From positions 4,946,269 to 5,010,268 of the forward strand of contig CM055311.2 of NCBI GenBank assembly GCA_029255685.2: a stretch of DNA of 64,000 bases, read 5' to 3'. This document shows, piece after piece, positions 1 to 10,608 of this stretch (positions are counted from its first letter, which is position 1; every line of letters starts with the position of its first letter). Both the position numbers and the translations under genes were made by a program. The DNA is from Silene conica. Taxonomy: Eukaryota; Streptophyta; Magnoliopsida; Caryophyllales; Caryophyllaceae. The notes beneath the pieces were generated by a model that saw nothing but the letters and a program-made list of their open reading frames with translations, was not told where the DNA came from and ran no database searches.

Positions 1-1977
1 TAGCATTTCATGGGATTGGAAAATAATGGTAATTGATCTTATTTCCAGTTTTCTTTTGGTTTGAATACTTTTTTATTTTATCGAGTTTTCCTTTTTTACT
101 ATGGCGTGTGCAATATAAAATGGTAGTATGAATCTCTCATATATGGTGATATGTTATATTATATCTTTATAACCCTTAATTTATTAATAGACAAATTTTG
201 TAAATTGTATTGCGCTGTTTTTTTACTCTTTCACGCAGTTTAGTTTTCCATGTAAGATTTTTAATTCTATTTTGTATTTTGTCAAACATGTTATAAATCC
301 ATATTTTGGTTTAAGTGTGAAAGTATGCTACAAATATGTCAATCTGACCTTTTAAAAGTGTCATATACTGAATAAATATTCTAGTTATGGGTTGTAATGC
401 AATGCTCATTCTCCACTTCATTATTTGAACTTTGAATACTTTCATATTTTTAAATCTTTTTCCCCATCTAATATATTCATTTAGCACTTGCAATGTATAT
501 TTTTCTTCGAATTTTTTTTATTTTTAATTTGTGTATATTTTATTTTCTTATGAATCAAGAAAATTAATAGTTCTGAAGAATTATAATAGTGTTGTTATGA
601 TTGTAATATTGGATGACTGAAAAAGAAAACACTGTGCTTAAAACGTACAAAATATGTTTGAATCATATCATGCATGTTTTAAACTCTAATGATTATGCCA
701 TTTGAACTCCAATGATTATGCCATTTAAACGTACAAAAGAAAACACTGTGCTTAAAACGTACAAAATATGCCATTTGAACTCTAATCATATCACTTCATT
801 ATTTGAATTTTGAATACTTTCATGTTTTGCTAATTTTCCACTACTAAATTGACAAATCCACTTCTAAAGTTTTTCTCCTTGCATTTTTCTCTCACAATTA
901 TTATTATATTATTATACTTTACATATTATCATAGTTTTTTGTCTGCTTTCACAAAAAAGTCTTCTCTCGAATAAATTGTTGAAATTTATGCAAACAAAAA
1001 TTAATTACACACATGTTTTTATGTAACTATCACAATAATCCTAATTTTCATCTATAAAATTCCTTTAAAAGGTAAATACTCTACAATATTATATAAAAAA
1101 CAATACTAAGTATCTCAGTAAGTCACGTGTCATTTAAAATTAATTTCAAATGCTATAAGTAACATGATAAGTACAAAAAAAATATATAAAAAAATATTAA
1201 TTGCAAACGCAAAGAATAAATTAATACCGACCTCTTATTTTCCATTCACAAGTTGGTTATTAATCTATCATATGTATTTAAAATATATATATTTTATTTA
1301 GTGGTATAATTGTTAGTCACCATTATTATAATTTGTAATTTTGTCATCATAATTTTTTATCTTCAATTTTATTTACAAAACTTTTATTATTTCCTTAAAT
1401 AAATTTTTGAAATTAAAGCAAGAATTTGTGGGTACAAATTAGACTATAAATATATTATATGAGTATGTATTAAATTAATAAGCTATATAAATACTTTCAT
1501 CCAAGTAAATGATATATAAAAATCATTTCACTTCACTAATTTTCTTGCCTATACGTTGAAAATCCATTGAAATGACAAGGAGGATGTTAAGATGATTTTG
1601 TACACGCATTTGTTGAAAAAGTTTATCAAACTACATTATTGTATTTAAGAAAATAACATCTAATTTTTAGCCTGATTATTAAGACGAAAATAAATTGTAT
1701 TTTAACATTGCGCTTTCTATGTATTATTCTATCGTCTCTAATAGACTAAAAACAATATGAAAAGTGATAAAATATTATTACTGCATTTATTTAGAGATTT
1801 TACATGTTTACATTAATTTATCTATTTTTTCACTAAAATAAGTTATGTAATAAGGAAAATACTTAAATGCCCACCATTTGTTTCATTTCCCGATAAAGTT
1901 AGAGCTAAAAGTTTTAAAACGCACCAAAACGACAACAAAAACAATAAAACAATTAAGTACAAATATACGAAAATTAT
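1..1977. other. AT-rich non-coding DNA
   Basis: Very AT-rich, with stop codons in every frame and no recognisable domain. The last part probably belongs to the Helitron whose 3' end is at 2007, but I cannot identify a matching 5' end. No gene seen. Confidence 0.6.
621..770. repeat. 36-bp exact direct duplication
   Basis: The 36 bases at 621-656 recur exactly at 735-770. The intervening DNA carries two near-copies of a GATTATGCCATTT phrase. This is a local duplication without coding content. Confidence 0.85.
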
Positions 1978-2007
1978 CCCGTGCATTTGCACGGGCACAA
2001 AAACTAG
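1978..2007 (+). mobile_element. Helitron 3' terminus
   Basis: A perfect 7-bp hairpin (CCCGTGC, loop ATTT, GCACGGG; 1978-1995) is followed after 8 bases by CTAG (2004-2007) and a host T. A short GC-rich hairpin just before CTRR, inserted before T, is the Helitron 3' signature. The element extends to lower coordinates; its 5' end is not identified and may lie outside the window. No Rep or helicase coding is visible, so this is a non-autonomous or truncated copy. Confidence 0.75.
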
Positions 2008-2545
2008 TTAACATTAATAAAGGGTGTTTATTATTACAGTACGTACTTTTCGCATTACAATACATATTTTTCATAATAGTTATTGCATTTCCTCCTTATG
2101 TCACCTATACTACGGTAAATAAAATGAAAAAATGAAGTGTACTTCATTCACCATTCCATGCTTCGATCCCCTTCACAGCTTCACCCTTGTACACCACCGT
2201 AACTACCATCCTCATGCCAACCACCCTTTTTCCACGTCTTCTTCTACCACCAGTCTCTCTGCCACCGCCCTAAACATTGGCCATGACCGGTCGCCATGAT
2301 CACCTGAACATCGCAACATCCAACAATGGTGCATTGTTGTGAACCAAAACCCACACCACTTTTCCCAGAGCCACCAGATGACGTAACATCCCCCCCTCCC
2401 GTAGCAGGCGGCGACAACATCATCCTTCTCTCCTCTGACGAACTTAAGTCTCCTTTCCACCACCACTAATCTTCAAAAAGAAAGTTTGGAATAACACAAA
2501 CCCTAAATTTATTGACAAAAGAATATACACGCGATTGATTTCATT
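2008..2545. other. Non-coding, possible internal part of an LTR element
   Basis: The stretch 2140-2470 is richer in C and CAC triplets than its surroundings and may be internal sequence of the minus-strand LTR element whose primer site is at 2546-2557. The frames open here encode nothing recognisable. Confidence 0.35.
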
Positions 2546-2557
2546 GCTCTGATACCA
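2546..2557 (-). other. Primer-binding site, tRNA-iMet type
   Basis: Read on the minus strand this is TGGTATCAGAGC, complementary to the 3' end of plant initiator-Met tRNA, and it directly follows an LTR end CTTAACA. It sets the element's orientation as minus strand. Confidence 0.8.
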
Positions 2558-2799
2558 TGTTAAGTGTTTATTTTGGTGATAATTTGTGTGTCTAATTTAT
2601 TCAACATCATTCCCTTATATAAGGGTTACAAGATATTGTCACCTAGAAGTTATGAAACAATCACAAGAATTTCGTGATTACAATATCCAAACATATGGAT
2701 ATCATATCGCATAATATCAATTTCGATATATACGATACTCCTAATAGTACTAAATTAATAAATTCATTATCTGTTTTACCTTTTAATTACTATCTATCA
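2558..2799 (-). repeat. Small LTR (5' LTR of a minus-strand element)
   Basis: Plus-strand ends are TGTTAAG and CTATCTATCA, giving TG...CA termini. One end abuts the primer-binding site. The length of about 240 bp suits a small copia-type LTR. The far end is tentative. No second LTR or coding region was found, so this is a remnant. Confidence 0.55.
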
Positions 2800-3194
2800 G
2801 TCAAAAAATCAGATTAATCGTGGAAGTTATATGGTTAGCAATCGAGAGAATTAGGTTTTAGAGTTTTTTAGTTAGTACACTCAAGGGTATGCAAATAGAA
2901 AATACTGCACAAAAAGTACTAAGATGAGTAAAAGTTGTACTACAAAAATAAATATGTTAATTAATCATAAACCACATCCTGCCATATGCAGCACTCCTGT
3001 TTTACCACCATACCTAACGCTACCTTTGTCGTCAACCACTTTTTTCATGCCACATCCTAACACTTTTGTTTCTAACCTTTAAAACTCTCATCTTCAAATG
3101 TACCACATACACAATTATTTACCAACCGCATCTTCATTAATTAGATCAAGTGAGGTCGGTTTATCAGGCTTGGGATAGTTGAGGGCTGGGTAAC
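2800..3194. other. Non-coding, nothing recognised
   Basis: AT-rich with short CAC-rich pieces. I see no gene, RNA or repeat signature. Confidence 0.5.
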
Positions 3195-4260
3195 TGTAAT
3201 ACCTGGTATTCGTGGGACCCGTTAGAATACATTGGAAACCGTGTAAGAACTCACAGATATTAGAAAGTCAATGGTTAGTTGACCGGCTACAAGATCTAGT
3301 GAGACTGCAGTAGACCGAGTAAAGGGTTTAGGGGAGACCGAGTGGGGGAGGGGGACACTCGGTTGAGTGAAAGCTCCACTCAATTGAGTGCCACTATCTA
3401 GTTTGACCGTGGGGAGAGTGAGACCCGACGAGTGGAGATCCATTCGATCGAGTGAATGGTCACTCGGTCGAGTAAAGACCCACTCGACCAGTGGAGCGTC
3501 CACTCGGTCGAGTAGAGCTTAGCAGAATGCGGGTTTAAGTTGTTTCCCCCTCATTTCATCATTTCCTAAATACTCCTCTTACTCTCTAAACTTTCTTCAT
3601 TCTCTCTAAAACTCTCCCAAACACATTCCTTGGTGATTCAAGATTGGATTTAGGATCACATGCCTTCCTTTATGCCCGATTTACCTTGGTGAGTCAATTT
3701 TATACTTTGTTCTTATCTTTTCTAGTAAATCCTAGAATTTGGGGGGTTTTTATGGTGGGTATTTAATTAGTGGTTTTGTTAGTTTATGTGCGTAATTAGT
3801 CAACCTTAATAAAGGGTTTTTGGTTGTATTAGTATATAGGATGCGACGGTCTGGAGAGACGGAATCTTGTCGGAATGGTTTGAGCTTGCGGATATGCTTT
3901 GAGGTAGGCTAATCCTAATCGATTTTAATATTGTATGCATTGTATTTAATGTATTTGATGTTGGCTGTCTCATATGATTAGTGTAAGTGATTATGGCATG
4001 GTTAATGTTAATGAACATGAGTAAGTAATCGTTAATGATGATTAAGTAATGAATGAAAGTAATCAGTGAATATGCTCAATGAGTCGAGGAATATATAGAG
4101 CATGGATTGCAGAATTGCTAAGTGAATATGGATGTGTGTATGTTGGTTTGTCATATCACATGATGTGTCGGAATTGGAACGGTAATGTGTTGTCTTGCAT
4201 TAATCTTGTTATCGTGTATATTTTTGAGTGTCTTTTATATAGACTTTTATCATATATTTG
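3195..4260 (+). repeat. LTR-like fragment starting TGTAATACC
   Basis: It begins TGTAATACCTGG, closely like the LTR starts at 10609, 23406 and 24596. It then has a palindrome cluster (3356-3514), a pyrimidine-rich TCTCTAAA leader-like stretch near 3575-3615, and a TTTGAGGTA phrase near 3898 resembling the GAGGTGACG phrase of the LTRs at 10609 and 24596. No terminal CA next to a primer site is found, so the 3' boundary is approximate. Confidence 0.5.
3356..3514. repeat. Palindrome cluster A (CACTCGGTCGAGTG type)
   Basis: Near-palindromic 14-mers lie at 3356-3369, 3377-3390 (CACTCAATTGAGTG, perfect), 3441-3454, 3461-3474, 3481-3494 and 3501-3514. The last four start exactly 20 bp apart. The sequence between motifs is not conserved. 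Confidence 0.8.
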
Positions 4261-4504
4261 ACACACATTTCTGTGATTTTATTATAGCTTAAGTTATATT
4301 TTATCTCAAATTCCCTACTTTGTGTTTGTCTTGTGATTTCTGCAAAAAAGACGTAGAAGTAATGTAAATCAAGCCTAAAACCGTACTTTGAGCATGCATT
4401 TAGGATATAGGAGAATTTGGAGCAGAAATATCGTCACCTCGGAGTGTGTGAAGACATTTCGGAAGCATTTATGGCATTATTAATAGCTGGTAGTGAGGAT
4501 TAGG

Positions 4505-4668
4505 CTCGATCGAGTGCTTCTTTGCTCAATCGAGTGGAATTAGGAAGCTGAAGTTACTCGATCGAGTGACATTTATACTCGATTGAGGGGTTTTGCAACA
4601 GGAGTTACTCGATCGAGTGGTGCATTTGCTCGATCGAGCGTTTTGGTGAAGGAATATGCTTGATCGAG
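4505..4668. repeat. Palindrome cluster B (CTCGATCGAG type)
   Basis: CTCGATCGAG or one-base variants start at 4505, 4525, 4558, 4578, 4609, 4629 and 4659. Spacing alternates between 20 bp and 30-33 bp, so the 10-bp palindromes come in pairs. The DNA between them is not conserved. Confidence 0.85.
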
Positions 4669-5057
4669 GGCAGTCTTGTTTATATTTTTACACATAAAGT
4701 TTCAGATTTGATTCAGTTTCCGAATCAATTCAAATTTTGGTTTAGTTTTTAGTTTCAAGTCTCAAGACGGTTTTTATTCAAATTTTAATAAAGGTCTTAG
4801 TTTCCGGATAGCAAAGTTTTGTTACATTTCTTGTTTCTTTTATTTTTTCTCTTTTAATTTCTTTTCTTTTATTTAGTTGTCTTAAATTCTTAAATTATGT
4901 TTACCTTTTATATTATTATCGTTACCTTTTACATGAGTAACTAGATTTTCTATGCTATGATTTAGGGGAGTCATGGTCGTAATATGTTCTTAGTTAATTA
5001 ATGGATCTTGTCTTATAATCACGTCTGAGTTGTTTAATCCCAATATATTGGTTAATT

Positions 5058-5116
5058 ATAAATTAAGATATTAGTAATTATCTAATATAAACAAAATTAC
5101 TAATATCTTAATTTAT
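5058..5116. repeat. Perfect 22-bp foldback
   Basis: Arms 5058-5079 and 5095-5116 are exact reverse complements separated by 15 bases. It could be a MITE core or a transcript hairpin. No target duplication was identified. Confidence 0.85.
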
Positions 5117-6370
5117 CAAATTACATATTTATATTATTGCATGGCTTCCCTAATCCCTAGGCTAAGGAAAATTAACTACTCACATAAAAATACAATACCA
5201 AAATGAAGAACTGAAAGTTGAATTGGAAGAACAATTAGAACCAAAAAATTGCTTGAATAAAAAGGAAATGTAGAATGCTTACAACTTGAAAGGTTAATCA
5301 ATGATAAAAATGTAAACTAAATTATCTGAGAATTTTATGAGAGATTAATGTCAACTAAGCTAAGAAATAATATGTACAAGGAATGAAAAAGATGTAAGAA
5401 GATATGTAAAAGAATATGAAAAGATGATGTGAAAGATGTTCGAAAGTCCCCTATAACACCTCTTATTTACAGTAAATAGGAGGAGAAACGTAAATAGTCA
5501 CAGGGGTAAAACCACGATCGGGGACGCAACTCGCAAATTTCATTCTTCAATTCTTCCATAAATGTCTTTAGGAATCCAATATGGGGTGTTAATGACTTGA
5601 TTAATAACCCGATTAATGTCCTTAAACATTAGCATATATATGGAGATTATGCATCCAATGCTAGATATTTTGTGATGACATTTCCATTTGGGTTTCATTC
5701 TTTGGATCAACTTTGCACTTCTCATCTCTTATTCCTTCATGCAAACCCATGTAACATCCACTAGTCCATTTAACTTTTTTTCTTAGCCATTTTGCAATTG
5801 TGATAGGAAAAAGACTCTAAAGCTTAGATTCATACAAAATAGAACAAATACTTGCAAAACAGCTAAAAAGTAATATTAGCTCATAAAATCACTAATTAAA
5901 GTGTGAAATTGCAATATATATTGAGCTAAAATAGGGGTAAAAGTCTATAAATTAATCACTCATCAGAGACCTGTTGTGAAAATTAAAGTATATTAATGAT
6001 GACTCAACCGTTAAGTTAGTATTACTTTAGGGTGAATATTAGACATCGCCCGGATATTTATTCAATACCCTTCAAACCGAGTAATTGATAGATCTTGATT
6101 TTATCTTAGACCTTAGACTTTACCATGATGAATTGACAATCCTAGTTGATTTCCTTTATTATTTCACACCTTTTATGTTTTAATATTGCTTTCTTTATTT
6201 TAATTATTTTATTTAATTTACTTGCCTTAGTTTAGATAAATCAACATTTTCCCCCATAAGATTGTTACCTTTAGACGAACTAAATAAACAAATAGATACT
6301 TCCCTAACTATATTTAATTGGACCATTTGATTATCTTTGATTAGGTATACGACTAAACCGGATCAAATTT

Positions 6371-6384
6371 TGGCGCCGTTGCCG
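6371..6384 (+). other. Primer-binding site, Athila/Tat type
   Basis: TGGCGCCGTTGCCG followed by TGGAGGCAAC is the phrase usually found just after the 5' LTR of plant Athila/Tat gypsy elements. The plus-strand coding region that should follow is absent; a gag relic in the opposite orientation follows instead. Confidence 0.65.
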
Positions 6385-6553
6385 TGGAGGCAACTTTTGT
6401 TTATTGGTTTTATTTATTAGTTTGTCTTGTCTTAGGGAACCTTAGTTCCTTGGAATCGAATTGGGCGCTAAATGAACATACCAACTAAAGGCAGTCTTCG
6501 TTAATGAACCAAGGAGTAACCTTAGCTTAAGATATTCATTATCAGCGGCCTCC

Positions 6554-7972
6554 CTACACTGACTCGTAAATCGGGTTAAATGTTCCATTATCGACACTTT
6601 CCCCATTTCCTGAGAATAAGGTGAAATTAGGGATTTTATACCCTGGCGGATATGAATATTGTCTATCTACCCATTCAGGATACAGTTTCTCATTTCGTAT
6701 CCTTCGATTCCTTTGATTACCAGTATTCATATAATTTTCAATTATATGTTCAACCTGCGCCATAAATTGTATCGGAATGGCACCATAAGGTTGTCGTTGA
6801 TCATGATATTCCTCAGGTGGATATTGATGAAATGGGTTTTCGGCCAGGGTTCCCTCTTGCTCTGGCATATGGGTTGTTACGATCTGCCTGGCTAAGGTTT
6901 TGCCCGTGGAAACATGGAATGTTATATCCGATACCATTACCAACATGCACCTGATCTATGAACTCCTGAGGCTCTGAGTTCCACCTATGATCCATCCAAT
7001 TACTAATCTATGGAGGGGGTTGTGCGCGGTTACCTCCCGACGAGATAACCTAATGGAGGGTCTAGCCCCACATTCCCAACAATGGGCCGGGCATATGGGG
7101 TAGAATAACCACCGTAATGCGGTGATATCCTATTGGCATCCAACGTTAATCCTGGCAGACGAGTACCATTATAATTAGCAACTCACTCAACCGGAACACG
7201 ACGCTGGGAACCAAATGCATTTTCTGTTGGATTAAAATGTATGGATGACTCACCATGTTCAAACGTCCTAGTACGAGCGCTGAGACGTTCGAAGGGTGCT
7301 TCATATGCTCTACACTGAAAGTGTAATGGATTTCGTGATCTAGGCACACTACAACCAAAGTGAATGATTCTAGGATCATACTTTTTCCATTATTCCTTCT
7401 TTCGTTTATTTCGTGATCCAATAACGTGCATAACCGCTCATTCAAACAGTTATGCTTTTTTTTTATCAATGACTCAAGTTGGTTAACAACTTCGTGGGGA
7501 ATATCTCTCGATAACACCTGTTGAGTAGCGGTTAAGAGACTTTTCATCTCACGTACCATCTTTACTAACTCCCTTGACTGGTTTCCCTCAAGTTTTGTGC
7601 AATTGATCTTACGATATTCGTAAAAACTCTAGCGTTTTCTTGGGTAAGAAGACGATAATGCTCATGGAAATCATTCGTCATGGCCTCCCTAACTTCTACC
7701 AACACATTGCTCAAAGATCCTACCTATTTCTTATGTAGTTTACGTAGATAACGCTTATTAGCGTCATCTATGTCATCTCTCATGCTTCTCGCATGATCAG
7801 ATTCCTCATGTGTATTAAGAAATTCATCATTAGAAGTAGACCTCTGTCGGGTAGTCTCCAATGACTCACTGCTAGATACTTTGTGTAAAGATGTTCCTTC
7901 ATTAGGGGGGTTATGTCCCCCATTTTGTTCATCCGCTTCCATCATCTTAGATTTAGATATAGTTGAGTACAT
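6554..7972 (-). pseudogene. Gypsy gag relic, minus strand
   Basis: Open pieces on the minus strand run 7972-7724, 7559-7146 and 6946-6554 in different frames. The last contains a Tyr/Pro-rich segment with PGYKIPNFTLFSGNG near its C-terminus, resembling the start of the plant gypsy Gag core (usually P-F-x-P-D/N-F-x-L-F/Y-x-G). Stops and frameshifts separate the pieces, and no zinc knuckle, protease or RT follows. It is probably a dead fragment of a Tat/Athila-like element. The gag identification rests on one motif. Confidence 0.5.
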
Positions 7973-8359
7973 TTCCGCTTTAATATGAGATTAAATATGT
8001 TAGAAGGATAAATTTTAATCAATCCTTCTACTGTGGTCACCAAAAACTTGTTTGTTCGGAAACAAACTAAGTACCTCTAGGTACCGCGGAGGTCGTAAAT
8101 ACCCTCATATACTTTGTGAACTACCCTTAAATACAAAGGTTCAAGTCACGGTTGTAGATATACAATCTAGTTAGTGTTAAATTAGTTCGAGTAATTCAAC
8201 ACTTTCGGGTTGGAATGATTTGAATAACCAAATGTAAAACCAGTAGGAGGACCATACATCCGATATACTACCACCAATTTTATACTTTTTGAGCATTTAT
8301 AATAATGTTTTTGAGTTTTGTTTTAAAAATTATGAGTATTGATATAAAGTTTTCACAAA
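7973..8359 (-). other. Probable leader of the gag relic
   Basis: Non-coding DNA immediately upstream of the gag relic on its own strand. A GGTGACCACAGTAGAAGG phrase near 8015-8045 on the minus strand may mark a primer or leader region. I cannot assign an LTR boundary. Confidence 0.3.
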
Positions 8360-8550
8360 TTCTTATTTGCAACGGGACTATCCGTCGCAAGCTTGCGACG
8401 GATACCGTTTCCTCTCACAAAATACCCACTTTTTCTCTCTCTCCAACACTATTCATGTGGTCCCCTTTCTCCACTAACTCATTTTCTATCCATTTTATCT
8501 CACAAAATATCCGTCACAAATGGTGACCCGTCGCAAGCAAGACTTACTAT
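8360..8550. mobile_element. MITE-like element with TTGCGACGG ends
   Basis: The left end carries CGGGACTATCCGTCGC and the right end, on the other strand, GCTTGCGACGGGTCACC, so the ends are imperfect inverted repeats. At 8379-8404 is a perfect 26-bp palindrome centred on GCAAGCTTGC. Related CACAAGCTTGTGACGG phrases occur at 38809-38890, supporting a repeated family. No coding capacity. Confidence 0.6.
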
Positions 8551-9385
8551 AAAGTTTTTGAGTTAAGTTATTAAAATATTAAGCTCAAAAACATACGATA
8601 TAAACTTAGTTATATTTTAGTTTTAACGAAAAAAAAATTAAAATCTAACAAATAAGTTTTTATAAGTTCAGAAAAAATACACATATACTCAAAAACAAAT
8701 AAAGTTTGACGTAATAAGCTAAAAAAACTCATATGCTCAAAAACAAATAAAGTTTAAGTTAATAAACTCAAAAAAATATTCATATGCTCAAAAAATATTC
8801 ATATGCAAAATATTCATATGCTAAAAAACTAAGAAAAGTGGGAGATAATATCTCCGATGTATGTTCTTATTTCTCACAGGAATTCCAAATGATATTAATA
8901 TACCATGAAATATCACCAGCAACAACACAAAATCAAAGTTCTTGTGGTGGGTAAAATCTAAATTACAAACTAAGGGATAGATGGCGTAATATCTCCATGA
9001 TCGGATGGGCACCGCCTTGCTACTTCTACAGCTACGCCTAAGGTAGACTAAACTAAGGTCATAAGATAGAACTACGTTGTTTGATTTGAGTTGAGCTGTC
9101 CTTTGCTTGGTGGGAGGAAGTCTTCTTAAATAGGCACTTCGTCCCATAACCGCTAACTTAATGGGGGAGCGGTTGAATAACCGCTCACGTCCGCTGGTTT
9201 CATCCCTTTCCTTGAACGCTGGACCTTTATTCCGCTGGACTTTACTTAGGCTTGCCGCTTTCTAGACTCTTCTTAGGCCTGACCCTTGCTTTATGCGTTT
9301 AGTCTTGTACTGACCCAATTAACAACCATTTTCTTATGGACTAACCCTTAAAATAATAAATACTTGGACCTCTAAATTTTTAGTG
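8551..9385. other. Non-coding, nothing recognised
   Basis: 8551-8820 is AT-rich with short direct repeats of an AAAAACAAATAAAGTTT phrase and of ATATTCATATGC. 8821-9300 is less AT-rich and has an open frame of 108 codons on the minus strand (9147-8821) that I do not recognise. No family evidence supports it as a gene. Confidence 0.4.
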
Positions 9386-9402
9386 CTAACAGTAACATCT
9401 TG
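9386..9402. repeat. LINE target-site duplication, left copy
   Basis: CTAACAGTAACATCTTG here matches CTAACAATAACATCTTG at 60699-60715 in 16 of 17 positions. The run of eight T at 9403-9410 is the poly(A) tail of the minus-strand LINE, so this copy directly follows the LINE 3' end. Confidence 0.9.
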
Positions 9403-9505
9403 TTTTTTTTGGTAGATAGAAGCAGGTATCAAACCTTGAAAGAAAATAAAAGCAAACAGAACAGAAACAAAGCAACAAACATCTAAACTACGCAGAGAAA
9501 CAAAA

Positions 9506-10608
9506 CTAAAGATCGAATTCCGGGACCAAACGAGGCCATGCTACCCCACTTATATCTTGTTGTGCTAGTTTGTGTAATTGGCTCGGCACATTCGAGAGAT
9601 CGAACCTCCTCCACTGTTGATTTTGGGTTACTCCGTGGTTTGCTAGCCAATCTGCACAATTATTTGTCTCTCGATACGTATGGTGTAATTCTACTCTCCA
9701 GGGAGAGTCACGGATAAAAGCTTGGCATACTTTAACCATATGTATGTGAGCCATAGGGACACTCGGCATCGATTCCATAAAATTCATAACCATCTTCGAA
9801 TCCGTTTGGATGATAAGCCTCTCGCATCCACGTTCCAAGGCAATCATTAATCCACTTTTTAATGCCATCAACTCAGCTCTAGTTACAGTCGTGACCCCGA
9901 GTTTTTCCGCGAAAGCTTCCACAATCTAACCCCTAGTATCTCGAAATATTCCTCCCGCACCAGCCAAACCCGGGTTCCCTTTAGAAGCTCCGTCTATATT
10001 CAAGGTCAACCAGTTATCTCGAGGTGCTAACCAACGGACTAACACTTCAATTTTTCGTGCTTGCTGACCATAACTTATCTCCCTGTTCTTTCTAGCTTGT
10101 ATCACTTCTCTGACTCTATGCATTAGGAAGGTTAGTTTATTCTCTACTATATCTTCGGCTCTGTTAAACACCTGATAATTACGCCACCGCCACAGCCACC
10201 ATACCACCACTGTAAATTTCAAGGCCCAATTTCGATAACAGCATGACAATTGGACAGATTTTGAATTACCCATTCTTGTATGTTGTTCAAGCTATATAAC
10301 TCCTGATTCCGTGTCACAGGAGTTAGGTCCCATACCTTTCGAGCTTCATTACAATCTCGAAGAATATGTAGTGCAGTTTCATCGAGTCTCCTACATACCC
10401 CACAATTTGGATCATCCATCAGGTTTCGTTGAGCACGATTGGCGTTCGACATGATCCTATCATGTAGTAAGAGCCAGAGGAAGACACACATTCGTTCCGG
10501 CGCCCATGTCTTCCATGGTAATTTCCAAAAACTTTCCAACTCCTCACAAGGTTCTTCCCGAATGATGCGCAAACCAGATTTTATGGTGACAAAACCTGAA
10601 GTAGTGGC
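9506..10608 (-). pseudogene. LINE ORF2 C-terminal part: zf-RVT and RNase H
   Basis: At 10572-10219 the minus strand encodes a zf-RVT region (WAPERMCVFLWLLLHDRI, then CGVCRRLDETALHILRDC with its Cys/His set). After a frame change, 10273-9926 and 9922-9506 encode a plant LINE-type RNase H: NIDGASKGNPG gives the first Asp, AELMAL the Glu, QTDSKMV the second Asp and NNCADWLANHG the last. An in-frame stop at 9923-9925 separates the first motif from the rest. RNase H would remove RNA from the cDNA hybrid. The start of this stretch joins 23166 across the inserted LARD-like element. Confidence 0.9.

Larger units (their letters stand above)
4261..6370. other. Decayed LTR or leader DNA of a gypsy element, non-coding
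   Basis: No gene. Around 4920-4975 and, in inverted orientation, 5140-5190 lie two related segments (ATGAGTAACTAGATTTTC on one strand, its diverged complement on the other), suggesting head-to-head LTR fragments. The stretch ends at a primer site of the Athila/Tat kind at 6371. It includes palindrome cluster B and a foldback. Confidence 0.45.

Noticed and set aside
2212-2466. An 84-codon minus-strand frame in the interior of the small LTR element
   Set aside because: No Gag or pol motif; the composition reflects a CAC-rich stretch.
6659-6895. A plus-strand frame opposite the gag relic
   Set aside because: It is the antisense shadow of the gypsy gag fragment.
8821-9147. A 108-codon minus-strand frame
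   Set aside because: No recognised motif or splice context; near repeat debris. Kept only as a note in the non-coding entry.
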